64,000 bases of DNA, taken from NCBI RefSeq assembly GCF_006094695.1, contig NZ_CP035103.1:62001-126000 (forward strand). Reading direction: 5' to 3'. A model generated the notes under the pieces. It had not been told where the DNA came from. It was given only the letters and a program-made list of their open reading frames with translations, and did not search any database. Shown piece by piece: positions 8,099 through 16,215 of the stretch (positions within the stretch are counted from its first letter, which is position 1; every line of letters begins with the position of its first letter). The translations under genes and the position numbers were made by a program. The DNA comes from Kocuria rosea (GTDB lineage: Bacteria > Actinomycetota > Actinomycetes > Actinomycetales > Micrococcaceae).

Positions 8099-8719
8099 AT
8101 GGCCGAGAAGTACACCCTTCCCGATCTCCCCTACGACTACGCGGCGCTCGAGCCCCACATCTCCGCGAAGATCATGGAGCTGCACCACGACAAGCACCAC
8201 GCCACCTACGTGGCCGGTGCCAACACCGCCCTGGAGAAGATGGCGGAGGCCCGCGCGAACGGTGACGGCGCCGCCGCGGCCAAGCTGTCCAAGGACCTGC
8301 AGTTCAACCTCGGTGGCCACGTGAACCACTCGGTGTTCTGGCAGAACCTCTCCCCCGAGGGCGGCGACAAGCCGACCGGTGAGCTCGCCGCGGCGATCGA
8401 GGACCACTTCGGGTCCTTCGACGCCTTCCGCGACCACTTCACCGCCGCGGCCACCACGATCCAGGGCTCCGGCTGGGCGATCCTCGCCCTTGAGCCCGTC
8501 GGCGGCAACCTGGTCATCGAGCAGATGTACGACCAGCAGAACGGCGTGCCCGTCGCCACGATCCCGCTGCTCCAGCTGGACATGTGGGAGCACGCGTTCT
8601 ACCTCGACTACCAGAACGTCAAGGCGGACTACGTCAAGGCCTTCTGGAACATCGTGAACTGGGCGGACGTCCAGGAGCGCTTCGAGAAGGCGCTCACCGG
8701 GGGCCGGTCCATCATCTGA
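8099..8719 (+). CDS. sodA: Superoxide dismutase [Mn/Fe]
   Basis: 206 residues from ATG 8099 with GAAAGGA upstream. It converts superoxide to oxygen and hydrogen peroxide in the cytoplasm. Metal ligands are visible: His29 in [12 protein letters not shown], the His in HVNHSVFW, and Asp and His in [17 protein letters not shown] near the end is also family-typical. Residues around the active site resemble the manganese type, but metal preference in actinobacteria is often mixed. It stands alone, with an ideal terminator hairpin about 50 bases downstream. Confidence 0.97.
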   Translation: MAEKYTLPDLPYDYAALEPHISAKIMELHHDKHHATYVAGANTALEKMAEARANGDGAAAAKLSKDLQFNLGGHVNHSVFWQNLSPEGGDKPTGELAAAIEDHFGSFDAFRDHFTAAATTIQGSGWAILALEPVGGNLVIEQMYDQQNGVPVATIPLLQLDMWEHAFYLDYQNVKADYVKAFWNIVNWADVQERFEKALTGGRSII

Positions 8720-8766
8720 TCCCCGGTCCGCACCGTCGGGCGCCGCGCGCGCCCGACCCCGCGAGC

Positions 8767-8798
8767 AGAGCCCCCGGACCACGCGGTCCGGGGGCTCT
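8767..8798 (+). terminator. Perfect 14-bp hairpin terminator after sodA
   Basis: Arms 8767-8780 and 8785-8798 (AGAGCCCCCGGACC and its complement) enclose a 4-base loop. Confidence 0.85.
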
Positions 8799-8925
8799 GT
8801 GCCGCCCGGGGCGGAAGCACCGCGGAGGTCCCGGAGCGTCACACGGGCGGGGGAGGGGTCCCGGCGGTGGGGCACAATGGCGGGGACCCTGTTCGCACTC
8901 AACGACGAGAGCACGAGGACCCCGC

Positions 8926-10107
8926 ATGAGCGACGAGAATCAGCAGTCCGGCCCGATCACGTCCGAGGAGATCTTCCGCTCCCACGAGGGCGGCAAGCTC
9001 GCCGTGGTCTCGAAGTCCCCCCTGGCCACCCGCCGCGACCTGTCCATCGCCTACACCCCCGGGGTGGCCGAGGTGAGCCGGGCGGTGGCCGCCGACCCGG
9101 CAATGGCCAGGACGCACACCTGGGCCGGGCGGCTCGTGGCGGTCGTCTCCGACGGCTCCGCCGTGCTGGGCCTGGGCGACATCGGCCCGGCCGCGTCCCT
9201 GCCGGTGATGGAGGGCAAGGCCGCCCTGTTCAAGACCTTCGCGGACCTGGACTCGATCCCGATCGTGCTCGACACCCAGGACGTCGAGGAGATCGTGCGC
9301 ACCGTCAAGCTGCTGCGCCCGTCCTTCGGCGCGGTGAACCTCGAGGACATCTCGGCCCCGCGCTGCTTCGAGATCGAGGCCCGCCTCATCGAGGAGCTCG
9401 ACATCCCGGTGATGCACGACGACCAGCACGGCACCGCCGTCGTCGTCCTGGCCGCCCTGCTCAACGCCGCGACCCTGGTGGGCAAGGACCTGGAGGGCTT
9501 GAAGGTCGTGATCGCCGGCGCCGGAGCGGCCGGGATCGCGATCACCGAGATCCTGCTGGCCCAGGGCATCGACGATGTGGTGCTGATGGACTCCCGGGGC
9601 ATCATCTCGAGGGAGCGCGACGACCTCAACGCGATCAAGGCCGGCTGTGCGGCGCGCACCAATCCGCGCGGGCTGATCGGCGGACCCAAGGACGCCCTCG
9701 AGGGCGCCGACGTGTTCGTGGGCGTCTCGGGCGGGACGGTCCCCGAGGAGTACCTCACCGAACTCGCCGAGGACGCGATCGTGTTCGCCCTGGCCAACCC
9801 GGACCCGGAGATCATGCCCGAGGTCGCCGCGAAGTACGCCTCCGTGGTCGCCACCGGCCGGTCGGACTTCCCGAACCAGATCAACAACGTGCTGGCCTTC
9901 CCCGGCATCTTCCGCGGCGCCCTGGACGCCGGGGCGGCCCGGATCACCCCGGTCATGAAGCTCGAGGCCGCCCGGGCGATCGCGGCGATCGCCGCCGCCG
10001 ACGGTCTGACCGCGGACCACATCGTGCCCTCCGCCCTGGATCCCCGGGTCGCCCCGGCCGTGGCGGAGGCCGTGGCGGCCTGCGCGCGGGCCGAGGCGAC
10101 CGTCTGA
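8926..10107 (+). CDS. NAD(P)-dependent malic enzyme
   Basis: 393 residues from ATG 8926; this is the short malic-enzyme form without a phosphotransacetylase domain. It decarboxylates malate to pyruvate and CO2 with reduction of NAD(P), linking the TCA cycle to pyruvate and supplying NADPH or NADH. Motifs: AYTPGVAEVS, the lysine region MEGKAALFK, the metal and substrate loop MHDDQHGTA, the Rossmann turn IAGAGAAGIA, and DFPNQINNVLAFPG. The ribosome binding site is weak (GAGGAC). It is a monocistronic gene facing the acyl-CoA cluster, from which it is separated by a long two-way hairpin. Cofactor preference cannot be read from the sequence. Confidence 0.95.
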   Translation: MSDENQQSGPITSEEIFRSHEGGKLAVVSKSPLATRRDLSIAYTPGVAEVSRAVAADPAMARTHTWAGRLVAVVSDGSAVLGLGDIGPAASLPVMEGKAALFKTFADLDSIPIVLDTQDVEEIVRTVKLLRPSFGAVNLEDISAPRCFEIEARLIEELDIPVMHDDQHGTAVVVLAALLNAATLVGKDLEGLKVVIAGAGAAGIAITEILLAQGIDDVVLMDSRGIISRERDDLNAIKAGCAARTNPRGLIGGPKDALEGADVFVGVSGGTVPEEYLTELAEDAIVFALANPDPEIMPEVAAKYASVVATGRSDFPNQINNVLAFPGIFRGALDAGAARITPVMKLEAARAIAAIAAADGLTADHIVPSALDPRVAPAVAEAVAACARAEATV

Positions 10108-10124
10108 CCCGCTCCGCACCCGCT

Positions 10125-10182
10125 GACCCGCGGCGGCCCGGGCGACCACGGAAGAACGTGGTCACCCGGGCCGCCGCGGGTC
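10125..10182. terminator. Long bidirectional hairpin between malic enzyme and MaoC genes
   Basis: Arms 10125-10150 and 10157-10182 pair over 26 positions with one mismatch around GAAGAA. It lies between two converging genes and can end transcription from both sides. Confidence 0.85.
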
Positions 10183-10196
10183 AGGAGGCAGCGCGT

Positions 10197-10673
10197 TCAG
10201 GCGTAGAAGCGGTTGAGGAAGGTGGCGACCACGGCGGGCCGCTCCTCGCCCTCGATCTCGATCGTGCCGTCGGCCACCAGGTGCAGGCCGTTGCCCTTGA
10301 CCTCCTGGACGTCGGTGATGGTCACGGTCATGCGGATCCGCGAGCCCACCTTGACGGGAGAGGTGAAGCGGACCTTGTCCAGGCCGTAGTTGACCTTGGT
10401 CTTCACGCCGGTGACGTCGAAGAGCTCGGACCACATCGGGATGAGCAGGGACAGGGTCAGGAAGCCGTGGGCGATCGGGGCGCCGAACGGGCCCTCGGCG
10501 GCACGCTCGGGGTCCACGTGGATCCACTGGTGGTCGTCGGTGGCGTCGGCGAACGTGTTCACCTGCTCCTGGGTGATCTCCCGCCAGGCGGAGTGCCCGA
10601 GGCTCTTGCCGACGAGGTTCTTCACCTCGTCGAAGGCGACGACGGTCTGGGGCTGGGTCTGTGCTTCGGTCAT
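10197..10673 (-). CDS. MaoC-type (R)-specific enoyl-CoA hydratase
   Basis: 158 residues with a hot-dog fold signature. The hydratase-2 motif is visible as FADATDDHQWIHVDPERA, with the catalytic Asp and His, followed by FGAPIAHGFLTLSL. Such enzymes hydrate enoyl-CoA to the (R)-3-hydroxyacyl-CoA. It is the last gene of a four-gene minus-strand operon whose first gene is an MFE-2-type dehydrogenase; in eukaryotic MFE-2 the same two activities are fused. This supports an (R)-specific beta-oxidation route. It starts 56 bases after the ACAD gene. Confidence 0.9.
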   Translation of the reverse strand: MTEAQTQPQTVVAFDEVKNLVGKSLGHSAWREITQEQVNTFADATDDHQWIHVDPERAAEGPFGAPIAHGFLTLSLLIPMWSELFDVTGVKTKVNYGLDKVRFTSPVKVGSRIRMTVTITDVQEVKGNGLHLVADGTIEIEGEERPAVVATFLNRFYA

Positions 10674-10729
10674 GGCGTGTCCTTACGTGGTGGCGTCGGT
10701 GGTGGATCGGGTGGTGTCGGGCGGGCGGC

Positions 10730-11920
10730 TCAGACGAACGCGCTCCGGCCGGTGATCGACCGGCCGACCACGAGCGCGTTGATCTCGTGGGTGCCCTCGT
10801 AGGAGTAGACGGCCTCGGCGTCGGCGTGGAAGCGGGCGACGTCGTGGGCCAGGGTGATGCCGTTGCCGCCGACCAGTTCGCGGGCCAGCGCCACGGTCTC
10901 GCGCATGTGCAGGCTGATCCACATCTTCGCCAGGGCGGAGTCCTCGTCCCGGTAGACGCCGCCCTCCTGCCGCTCGGCGAGGCCGGCGACCATGGTCAAG
11001 GACGCGGTGACGTTGCCGAGCATCCGCGCCAGCTTCTCCTGGACGAGCTGGAAGCCGCCGATCGGGCGGCCGAACTGCTCGCGCTCCCGCACGTAGCGCA
11101 GCGCGGCCTCGTAGGCGCCGGCCTGGATGCCGGTGGCGATCCAGGCGACGTCGGAGCGCATGGCGCGCAGCATCGCGGCGACGTCCTTGAACGAGTTCAC
11201 GTTCCCCAGCCGTTGTGCCTCCGGCACCCGTGCCCCGTCGAGGTGGATGTCGGCGTTCTGCATCATCCGCAGGGACGTCTTGCCGTGGATCTTCTCCAGC
11301 CGCACGCCCGGGGCCTGCCGGTCCACGAGGAAGCCCTTGACCTGCCCGTCGGCCTCGTCGCGGGCGAAGACGGCGAGGAGGTCGGCGGTGAAGGCGCCGC
11401 CGATCCAGCGCTTGGTGCCGGTCAGCACCCACTCGTCGCCCTCGCGCCGGGCCGTGGTGGCCAGACCGCCGGCGATGTCGGAGCCGTGCTCGGGCTCGGT
11501 CAGGCAGAACACTCCCGTCATCTCGAAGGACGTGATCTTCGGGTCCCACGCGGCGAACTGCTCCGGCGTGCCGCCCACGCGGCAGGCCGTGCGGAACAGC
11601 CCGGCCTGGGCGGTGTAGAACGTGGCGACCGAGGCGTCGGTGCGGGCCAGCTCGAAGATCCGGAACCCGTGGTACAGGGACCGGGGCTGCCCGCCGTCGG
11701 CCGTGAGCTCGGGCGGGGTCATGAGGTCGAGGGCGTGCAGGGAGGGGGCGACCTGGTAGGGGAACTCCCCGGCCTCCCAGTACTCGGCCAGCAGCGGGCG
11801 CACCTCGTCCTCGAGCACCCGGCGCAGCCGGCGCAGGGGGGCCTTCTCGGCCTCGGTCAGTCTCTCCGCGATCCCGTACGGGTCGCAGTCGGGGTAGAGG
11901 CGCCCGGCGTCCGTGCTCAT
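10730..11920 (-). CDS. Acyl-CoA dehydrogenase, glutaryl-CoA-dehydrogenase-like
   Basis: 396-residue flavoenzyme that forms an alpha,beta-double bond in an acyl-CoA. FAD and substrate motifs include VFCLTEPEHGSDIAGG and GTKRWIGGA. The C-terminal YEGTHEINALVVGRSITG carries the catalytic Glu in the context typical of glutaryl-CoA dehydrogenases, which also decarboxylate. The match suggests a dicarboxyl-CoA or branched substrate, but the true substrate is unknown. Its ATG overlaps the stop of the amidohydrolase gene (ATGA), so the two are translationally coupled. It should feed the MaoC hydratase encoded next. Confidence 0.9.
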   Translation of the reverse strand: MSTDAGRLYPDCDPYGIAERLTEAEKAPLRRLRRVLEDEVRPLLAEYWEAGEFPYQVAPSLHALDLMTPPELTADGGQPRSLYHGFRIFELARTDASVATFYTAQAGLFRTACRVGGTPEQFAAWDPKITSFEMTGVFCLTEPEHGSDIAGGLATTARREGDEWVLTGTKRWIGGAFTADLLAVFARDEADGQVKGFLVDRQAPGVRLEKIHGKTSLRMMQNADIHLDGARVPEAQRLGNVNSFKDVAAMLRAMRSDVAWIATGIQAGAYEAALRYVREREQFGRPIGGFQLVQEKLARMLGNVTASLTMVAGLAERQEGGVYRDEDSALAKMWISLHMRETVALARELVGGNGITLAHDVARFHADAEAVYSYEGTHEINALVVGRSITGRSAFV

Positions 11921-12810
11921 GCCCGCGCCCCGTCGAGACCGAGCAGGCGCACGGCGTTGTCCTTGAGGATCTTGGGTCGGACCTCGTCCGTGAAGGACTG
12001 TTCCTCGAAGGCGCTCAGCCACTTCTGCGGGGTGATCAGCGGGTAGTCGGTGCCGAAGAGGACCTTGTCCTGGAGCATCCGGTTGGAGGCCTTCACCAGG
12101 GACTCGGGGAAGTACTTGGGGGACCAGCCGGAGAGGTCGATCCACACGTTGGCCTTGTGGGTGGCGATGGAGTTGGCCTCCTCCTGCCAGGGCACCGAGG
12201 GGTGGGCCATGATGACCTGGAGCTCGGGGAAGTCCGCGGCCACCGCGTCCAGCAGCAGCGGGTTGGAGTAGCCCAGCTTGATCCCGCCCCCGCCGGGCAG
12301 CCCGGCGCCCATGCCGTTCTGCCCGGTGTGGAACAGGGCGGGGACGCGCAGGTCCTGGATCGCCGCGTAGAGCGGGTAGAACCGCTCGTCCGAGGGGTCG
12401 AAGCCCTGCAGGGAGGGGTGGAACTTGAAGCCCTTGACGCCGTGCTCCTCGACGAGCATCTTCGCCCGCTCCACCGCGGCGGAGCCCTGGAGCGGGTCCA
12501 CGGAGCCGAAGGGGATCAGCACGTCGTTGTTGCGGGCCGCGCCGGCGGCGATCTCCTCGATGGAGTTCGGCTCGTGGCCCAGGGCGGTGGTCGCGTCGAC
12601 GGTGAAGACGACGGCGGCCATCCGCCACTCGCGGTAGCGCTCGGCGATGGTGTCCAGGGACGGGGACCGGTCCTCGGCCTTGAAGTACTTGGCCGAGGCC
12701 TCGGTCAGGGCCGCGGGCAGGGACGGGTGTCCGTGGTCGGAGCACTCGATGTGCACGTGCATGTCGATCGCGTTCAGCGACGCGAGGTCGAGACCGTACT
12801 CGTAGCGCAT
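11917..12810 (-). CDS. Amidohydrolase-2 family metal-dependent hydrolase or decarboxylase
   Basis: 297 residues with a TIM-barrel amidohydrolase layout: DMHVHIE near the N-terminus, GFKFHPSLQGFDP, LFHTGQNGM, MAHPSVPW and the late Asp in FGTDYPLITP. The family contains ACMSD-type decarboxylases and ring or ester hydrolases. Here it sits between the MFE-2-type dehydrogenase (10-base gap) and the ACAD (4-base overlap), so it probably acts on an intermediate of the same acid degradation pathway, for example as a decarboxylase. No more specific reaction can be assigned. Confidence 0.8.
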   Translation of the reverse strand: MRYEYGLDLASLNAIDMHVHIECSDHGHPSLPAALTEASAKYFKAEDRSPSLDTIAERYREWRMAAVVFTVDATTALGHEPNSIEEIAAGAARNNDVLIPFGSVDPLQGSAAVERAKMLVEEHGVKGFKFHPSLQGFDPSDERFYPLYAAIQDLRVPALFHTGQNGMGAGLPGGGGIKLGYSNPLLLDAVAADFPELQVIMAHPSVPWQEEANSIATHKANVWIDLSGWSPKYFPESLVKASNRMLQDKVLFGTDYPLITPQKWLSAFEEQSFTDEVRPKILKDNAVRLLGLDGARA

Positions 12811-12820
12811 GGTGGTCCCC

Positions 12821-13792
12821 CTAGGACTGCTGGGTCGCGGACTCGGGCTTCAGTTCCTCCGGCAGCGGGGGCAGGGTCTCGCCGACCGGCTGCAGGCTGC
12901 CCTCGAGGATGGCGGGGAGCTGCTCGCGCAGCGCCTCGAAGGTCCAGCCGCCGTTGCGGTACTCGGTGGCCACGGGGCGGGGGTGGCTGAAGACCTGCAG
13001 GCGGTCCCCGCCGGCGCCGATGGCCTGGCCGGTGACGCCCGCGGCGTCGTCGGAGGCGAGCCAGGCGATCAGGCCGGCGACGTCGGCGGCGTTGCCGAAG
13101 CCGAGGTCCTTGCGGAAGAAGTCCGGCATCGGCTCGCCGCGGCGGTCGGCCTCGACGGCGGAGCGGAAGAAGGGGATGGTCTCGGTCATGGCGGTGGCGG
13201 CCACGGGGATGACGGCGTTGGCGGTGACGCCGGCCTTCTTCATCTCCAGGGCCCAGGTGCGGACCATGCCCACGATCCCGGCCTTCGCCGCCGCGTAGTT
13301 GGTCTGGCCGAAGTTGCCGTACTGGCCGGTGGGGGAGCCGATGGTGATGATCCGCCCGGGCACCCCGTTCTCCTTGAAGTACCGGTAGGCCTCGCGGGCG
13401 CAGGTGAAGGTGCCGCGCAGGTGCACCTGGATGACGAGGTCGAAGTCCTCGTCGGTCATCTTCAGCAGGGACTTGTCGCGCAGCACCCCGGCGTTGGTGA
13501 CGAGGACGTCGAGGCGGCCGAAGGCCTCCACCGCACCCTGCACCAGGGCGGTGGCGGTCTCGGTGGAGCCCACGGGGGCGACGACGGCGACGGCCCGCCC
13601 GCCGGTCTCGGTGATGGAGGCGACGGCGTTCTCGGCGATGGCCTGGTCGACGTCGTTGATGACCACGGCCGCGCCCTGGCGGGCGAGCTCCTGGGCGTAG
13701 GCCAGGCCCAGACCCTGGCCGGAGCCGGTGACGACGGCGACCTTGCCGGCGAGAGGGGTGGTGCTCGGGGATGCGGTGCTGTCCTGTGCCAT
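12821..13792 (-). CDS. Short-chain dehydrogenase, MFE-2-type (R)-3-hydroxyacyl-CoA dehydrogenase
   Basis: 323 residues, longer than a usual FabG-type SDR because of a 60-residue C-terminal extension. The NAD site is VVTGSGQGLGLAYA, NAG is in VTNAGVLRDKSLLKMTDEDF, and the catalytic Tyr/Lys are in YGNFGQTNYAAAK. The words NAGVLRDKS, KMTDEDFDLV and YGNFGQ.NY.AAK are characteristic of the dehydrogenase part of peroxisomal MFE-2, which oxidises (R)-3-hydroxyacyl-CoA. Together with the MaoC protein it would form a split MFE-2. First gene of the operon; the promoter region is shared with the divergent MarR gene and carries an operator-like word. Confidence 0.88.
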   Translation of the reverse strand: MAQDSTASPSTTPLAGKVAVVTGSGQGLGLAYAQELARQGAAVVINDVDQAIAENAVASITETGGRAVAVVAPVGSTETATALVQGAVEAFGRLDVLVTNAGVLRDKSLLKMTDEDFDLVIQVHLRGTFTCAREAYRYFKENGVPGRIITIGSPTGQYGNFGQTNYAAAKAGIVGMVRTWALEMKKAGVTANAVIPVAATAMTETIPFFRSAVEADRRGEPMPDFFRKDLGFGNAADVAGLIAWLASDDAAGVTGQAIGAGGDRLQVFSHPRPVATEYRNGGWTFEALREQLPAILEGSLQPVGETLPPLPEELKPESATQQS

Positions 13793-13903
13793 GGGGTGGC
13801 TCCTTCGCTGACGGATCGGCGCTGACGGATCGGCGCTCGTGGATGGGCGGACGGGGTGACGCCCGTCACTGCTGCGGGTTCGTCCCTATTCCACCGCTAT
13901 TCG

Positions 13904-13921
13904 TTGAGAATGTCAATGGTT
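13904..13921 (-). promoter_or_regulatory. Candidate MarR operator, site 1 (SDR/marR intergenic)
   Basis: An AT-rich island in the 197-base divergent gap. TTGAGAATGTCAA (13904-13916) is an inverted repeat (TTGA-5-TCAA). The minus-strand word AACCATTGA (13913-13921) recurs at two other promoters of the cluster (16065-16073; as AACTATTGG at 16178-16186). Confidence 0.5.
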
Positions 13922-13989
13922 AAGAACCTCCATCTATGCTGGGGGCACGGATTCCGTAGACTGGGGTCCCCGGCCCCAGGAGAGACGCT

Positions 13990-14448
13990 ATGACCACGCC
14001 CACCGACCCGTCCGCCGGTCTCGAGCGCCTCCTCGAGGCGGAGCTGACGGCGGAGCCGGTCTTCCTGATGGCCCGCGCCGCCTCGACGGGCTCCTCGGCG
14101 GCCAATCGGAGGCTGGCGGAGCTGGAGCTGAAGGTGCGCCACTACTCGGTCCTGGCGCTGGCCTGCGGCGAGGAGCAGCTGACGCAGCGCGAGCTCAGCC
14201 AGTTCCTGGTGCTGGACCCCAGTCAGATCGTGGCCATCCTCGACGACCTCGAGCGGCGCGGCGCGGTGGAGCGCCGGACCGACCCGCGGGACCGCCGCTC
14301 GAAGATCATCGCCCCCACCGCCGCCGGCCGGGAGCTGTACGCCCGGGCCAGGGTCCTGGTGGAGAACTCCACCGCGGAGTCGCTCTCCCCGCTCTCCCCG
14401 GCGGAGCGGGAGGAGCTGTCCCGGCTGCTGAAGAAGGTGGCCTTCTGA
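13990..14448 (+). CDS. MarR family transcriptional regulator
   Basis: 152 residues, with AGGAGA before ATG 13990. The winged-helix region is clear: TQRELSQFLVLDPSQIVAIL (recognition helix) and the wing VERRTDPRDRRSKIIAPTAAG. MarR proteins of this kind next to acyl-CoA catabolic genes often repress them and release DNA on binding a CoA thioester or aromatic acid. It is divergent from the SDR-ACAD-MaoC operon and convergent with the MHS transporter. The repeated AT-rich words at 13.9, 16.05 and 16.17 kb are candidate binding sites. Confidence 0.9.
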   Translation: MTTPTDPSAGLERLLEAELTAEPVFLMARAASTGSSAANRRLAELELKVRHYSVLALACGEEQLTQRELSQFLVLDPSQIVAILDDLERRGAVERRTDPRDRRSKIIAPTAAGRELYARARVLVENSTAESLSPLSPAEREELSRLLKKVAF

Positions 14449-14476
14449 CGGACCGCTCCCCCGGCCCTCGACGACG

Positions 14477-14542
14477 CCGAGCCCCCGCCCCGCCCCCTCT
14501 CCCCGGTCGATCGGGGAGGGCGGTGACGAGGCGGGGGCTCGG
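14477..14542. terminator. Bidirectional hairpin between marR and the MHS transporter
   Basis: Outer arms 14477-14489 and 14530-14542 pair perfectly over 13 bases; a second stem lies inside near 14498-14518. It separates two converging genes. Confidence 0.7.
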
Positions 14543-14570
14543 TGCCGCAGGTGCTCCGCAGCGGGCGGCG

Positions 14571-15908
14571 TCAGTGCTCGTGGGTCTCCAGGTCGAAGTC
14601 CTTGGACTCACGGGTGAGCAGGATGAACACCGCGCTGACCACCGCCATCCCGGCCAGGTACCAGACCACGGGGGCGATGGCCTGCCCGGAGGAGGCGTAG
14701 ATCGAGGCGAGGATCGTGGGGGTGAAGCCCGCCCCGATCAGGGTGGCGAACTGGTAGCCCAGTGACGCGCCGGTGTAGCGGGACGACGTGCCGAACTGCT
14801 CCGAGATGAAGGCCGCCAGCGGTCCGTAGATCGCGGCGTGGCAGGCCAGCCCGATGGTGAAGGTCACGAAGATCAGCAGCACGTTGCCGGTGGCCAGCCA
14901 GGAGAACATGGGGAGGATGAGGGCGATGAACAGCACCAGCCCCACGACCATGACGGGGCGCCGGCCCAGCTGGTCGGACAGGCGGCCCATGCCGACCACG
15001 AAGAACACGCTGAGCACGGACGCGAGGGCGAAGGCGTAGAGGACCGGCTGCCGGTCGGCGCCGCGCTCGACCGCGTAGGCGACCGCGAAGGTGGCCAGGA
15101 AGACCTGGAGGGCGAACCCGGAGGCCCCCGCCAGCATCGTGTAGACCAGGGCGCGGGGGCGGCGCAGCACCTCGACGATGGGCACCTTGCGCTTGGCGGT
15201 GGGGCCCTCCGCGGCCTCCTTGGCCAGCGCGGCCTGGAAGATCGGGCTCTCGGACACCTGGGAGCGCACGAAGACGCCCACGGCCAGCAGCAGGACGGAC
15301 AGCAGGAACGGGACGCGCCAGCCCCACGAGAGGAACTGCTCCTCCGGCATGGCGGCGAACAGGCCCAGGACGAAGGTGCCCAGCGCGGCACCGGTCGGGG
15401 CGCCGGCGTTGGTGAAGGACGCGGCGAACCCCCGCCTGCCCTTCGCGGAGTGCTCCAGGGCCAGCAGTGCGGCCCCGCCCCACTCGCCGCCCACGGCGAT
15501 GCCCTGGCACACCCGCAGGAGGATCAGGATGACCGCCCCCCAGGAGCCGATGACGGCGGCGCTGGGGATGAGGCCGATGAGCGTCGAGGCGATGCCCATG
15601 ATCAGCATCGAGATGATGAGCATCTTCTTGCGGCCCAGGCGGTCGCCGAAGTGGCCGAAGACCGACCCGCCCAGCGGGCGGGCCAGGTAGCCGGCGGCGA
15701 AGGTGCCGTACGCGGCGATCGTGCCGGCCAGCGGGTCGAGGTCGGTGAAGAACACGTAGGGGAAGACCAGGGCGGAGGCCGAGGCGTAGAGCAGGAAGTC
15801 GTAGAACTCGATGGTGGAGCCGAGGTAGCTGGAGAAGATGACCTTGCGCGCCTCTTTGTTCCTGGCGCGGGCGTCCAGGGACGCCAGGGTGCCGGGTGCT
15901 GCTGACAT
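14571..15908 (-). CDS. MFS transporter of the metabolite:H+ symporter (MHS) family
   Basis: 445 residues from ATG 15908, preceded on its strand by AAGGAA. 12 membrane segments. The start of helix 1 (TIEFYDFLLYASASALVFP) and ARPLGGSVFGHFGDRLGRKK are hallmarks of the MHS group (ProP, ShiA, KgtP and alpha-ketoglutarate or aromatic acid permeases), which import organic acids with protons. Its place between marR and the acyl-CoA ligase suggests it imports the acid that the ligase activates. The upstream region carries a copy of the candidate MarR operator. Ligand unknown. Confidence 0.88.
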   Translation of the reverse strand: MSAAPGTLASLDARARNKEARKVIFSSYLGSTIEFYDFLLYASASALVFPYVFFTDLDPLAGTIAAYGTFAAGYLARPLGGSVFGHFGDRLGRKKMLIISMLIMGIASTLIGLIPSAAVIGSWGAVILILLRVCQGIAVGGEWGGAALLALEHSAKGRRGFAASFTNAGAPTGAALGTFVLGLFAAMPEEQFLSWGWRVPFLLSVLLLAVGVFVRSQVSESPIFQAALAKEAAEGPTAKRKVPIVEVLRRPRALVYTMLAGASGFALQVFLATFAVAYAVERGADRQPVLYAFALASVLSVFFVVGMGRLSDQLGRRPVMVVGLVLFIALILPMFSWLATGNVLLIFVTFTIGLACHAAIYGPLAAFISEQFGTSSRYTGASLGYQFATLIGAGFTPTILASIYASSGQAIAPVVWYLAGMAVVSAVFILLTRESKDFDLETHEH

Positions 15909-16053
15909 GGCGGTTCCTTGCTCTGGGGCGGAGAGAGTGGGTGTGCCGCCGGGACGGGGCTCCGGTGCGGCGGGCGGGCCGGCCCCGGTCCTCGGGTGCG
16001 TCCGGGCGGTGGTGTGGGCCGACTCACAGTGCGACCATTGGAACAGCAATCAA

Positions 16054-16077
16054 TTGAAGATGTCAACCATTGAGAAT
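16054..16077. promoter_or_regulatory. Candidate MarR operator, site 2 (upstream of the MHS transporter)
   Basis: TTGAAGATGTCAA (16054-16066) has the same TTGA-5-TCAA inverted repeat as site 1; it runs into AACCATTGA (16065-16073) and TTGAGAAT (16070-16077), both also found at site 1. The surrounding 60 bases are unusually AT-rich. Confidence 0.5.
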
Positions 16078-16161
16078 ATGACACAAGTGGGAAAGTCGCG
16101 CGGGGGCGGGTTCGCCCGGGGGCCTGGACAATGTGATCCAGCTCTCTCTACGCTGGAGGCT

Positions 16162-16186
16162 AATAGTGGAACTTTTCAACTATTGG
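16162..16186. promoter_or_regulatory. Candidate MarR operator, site 3 (upstream of the acyl-CoA ligase)
   Basis: AATAGT (16162-16167) and ACTATT (16179-16184) form an inverted repeat; TCAACTATTG (16176-16185) differs at one base from TCAACCATTG at site 2. It lies 30-54 bases before the ligase ATG. Confidence 0.45.
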
Positions 16187-16215
16187 CTTTGACGACTGTT
16201 TGAGGAGACGATCGC

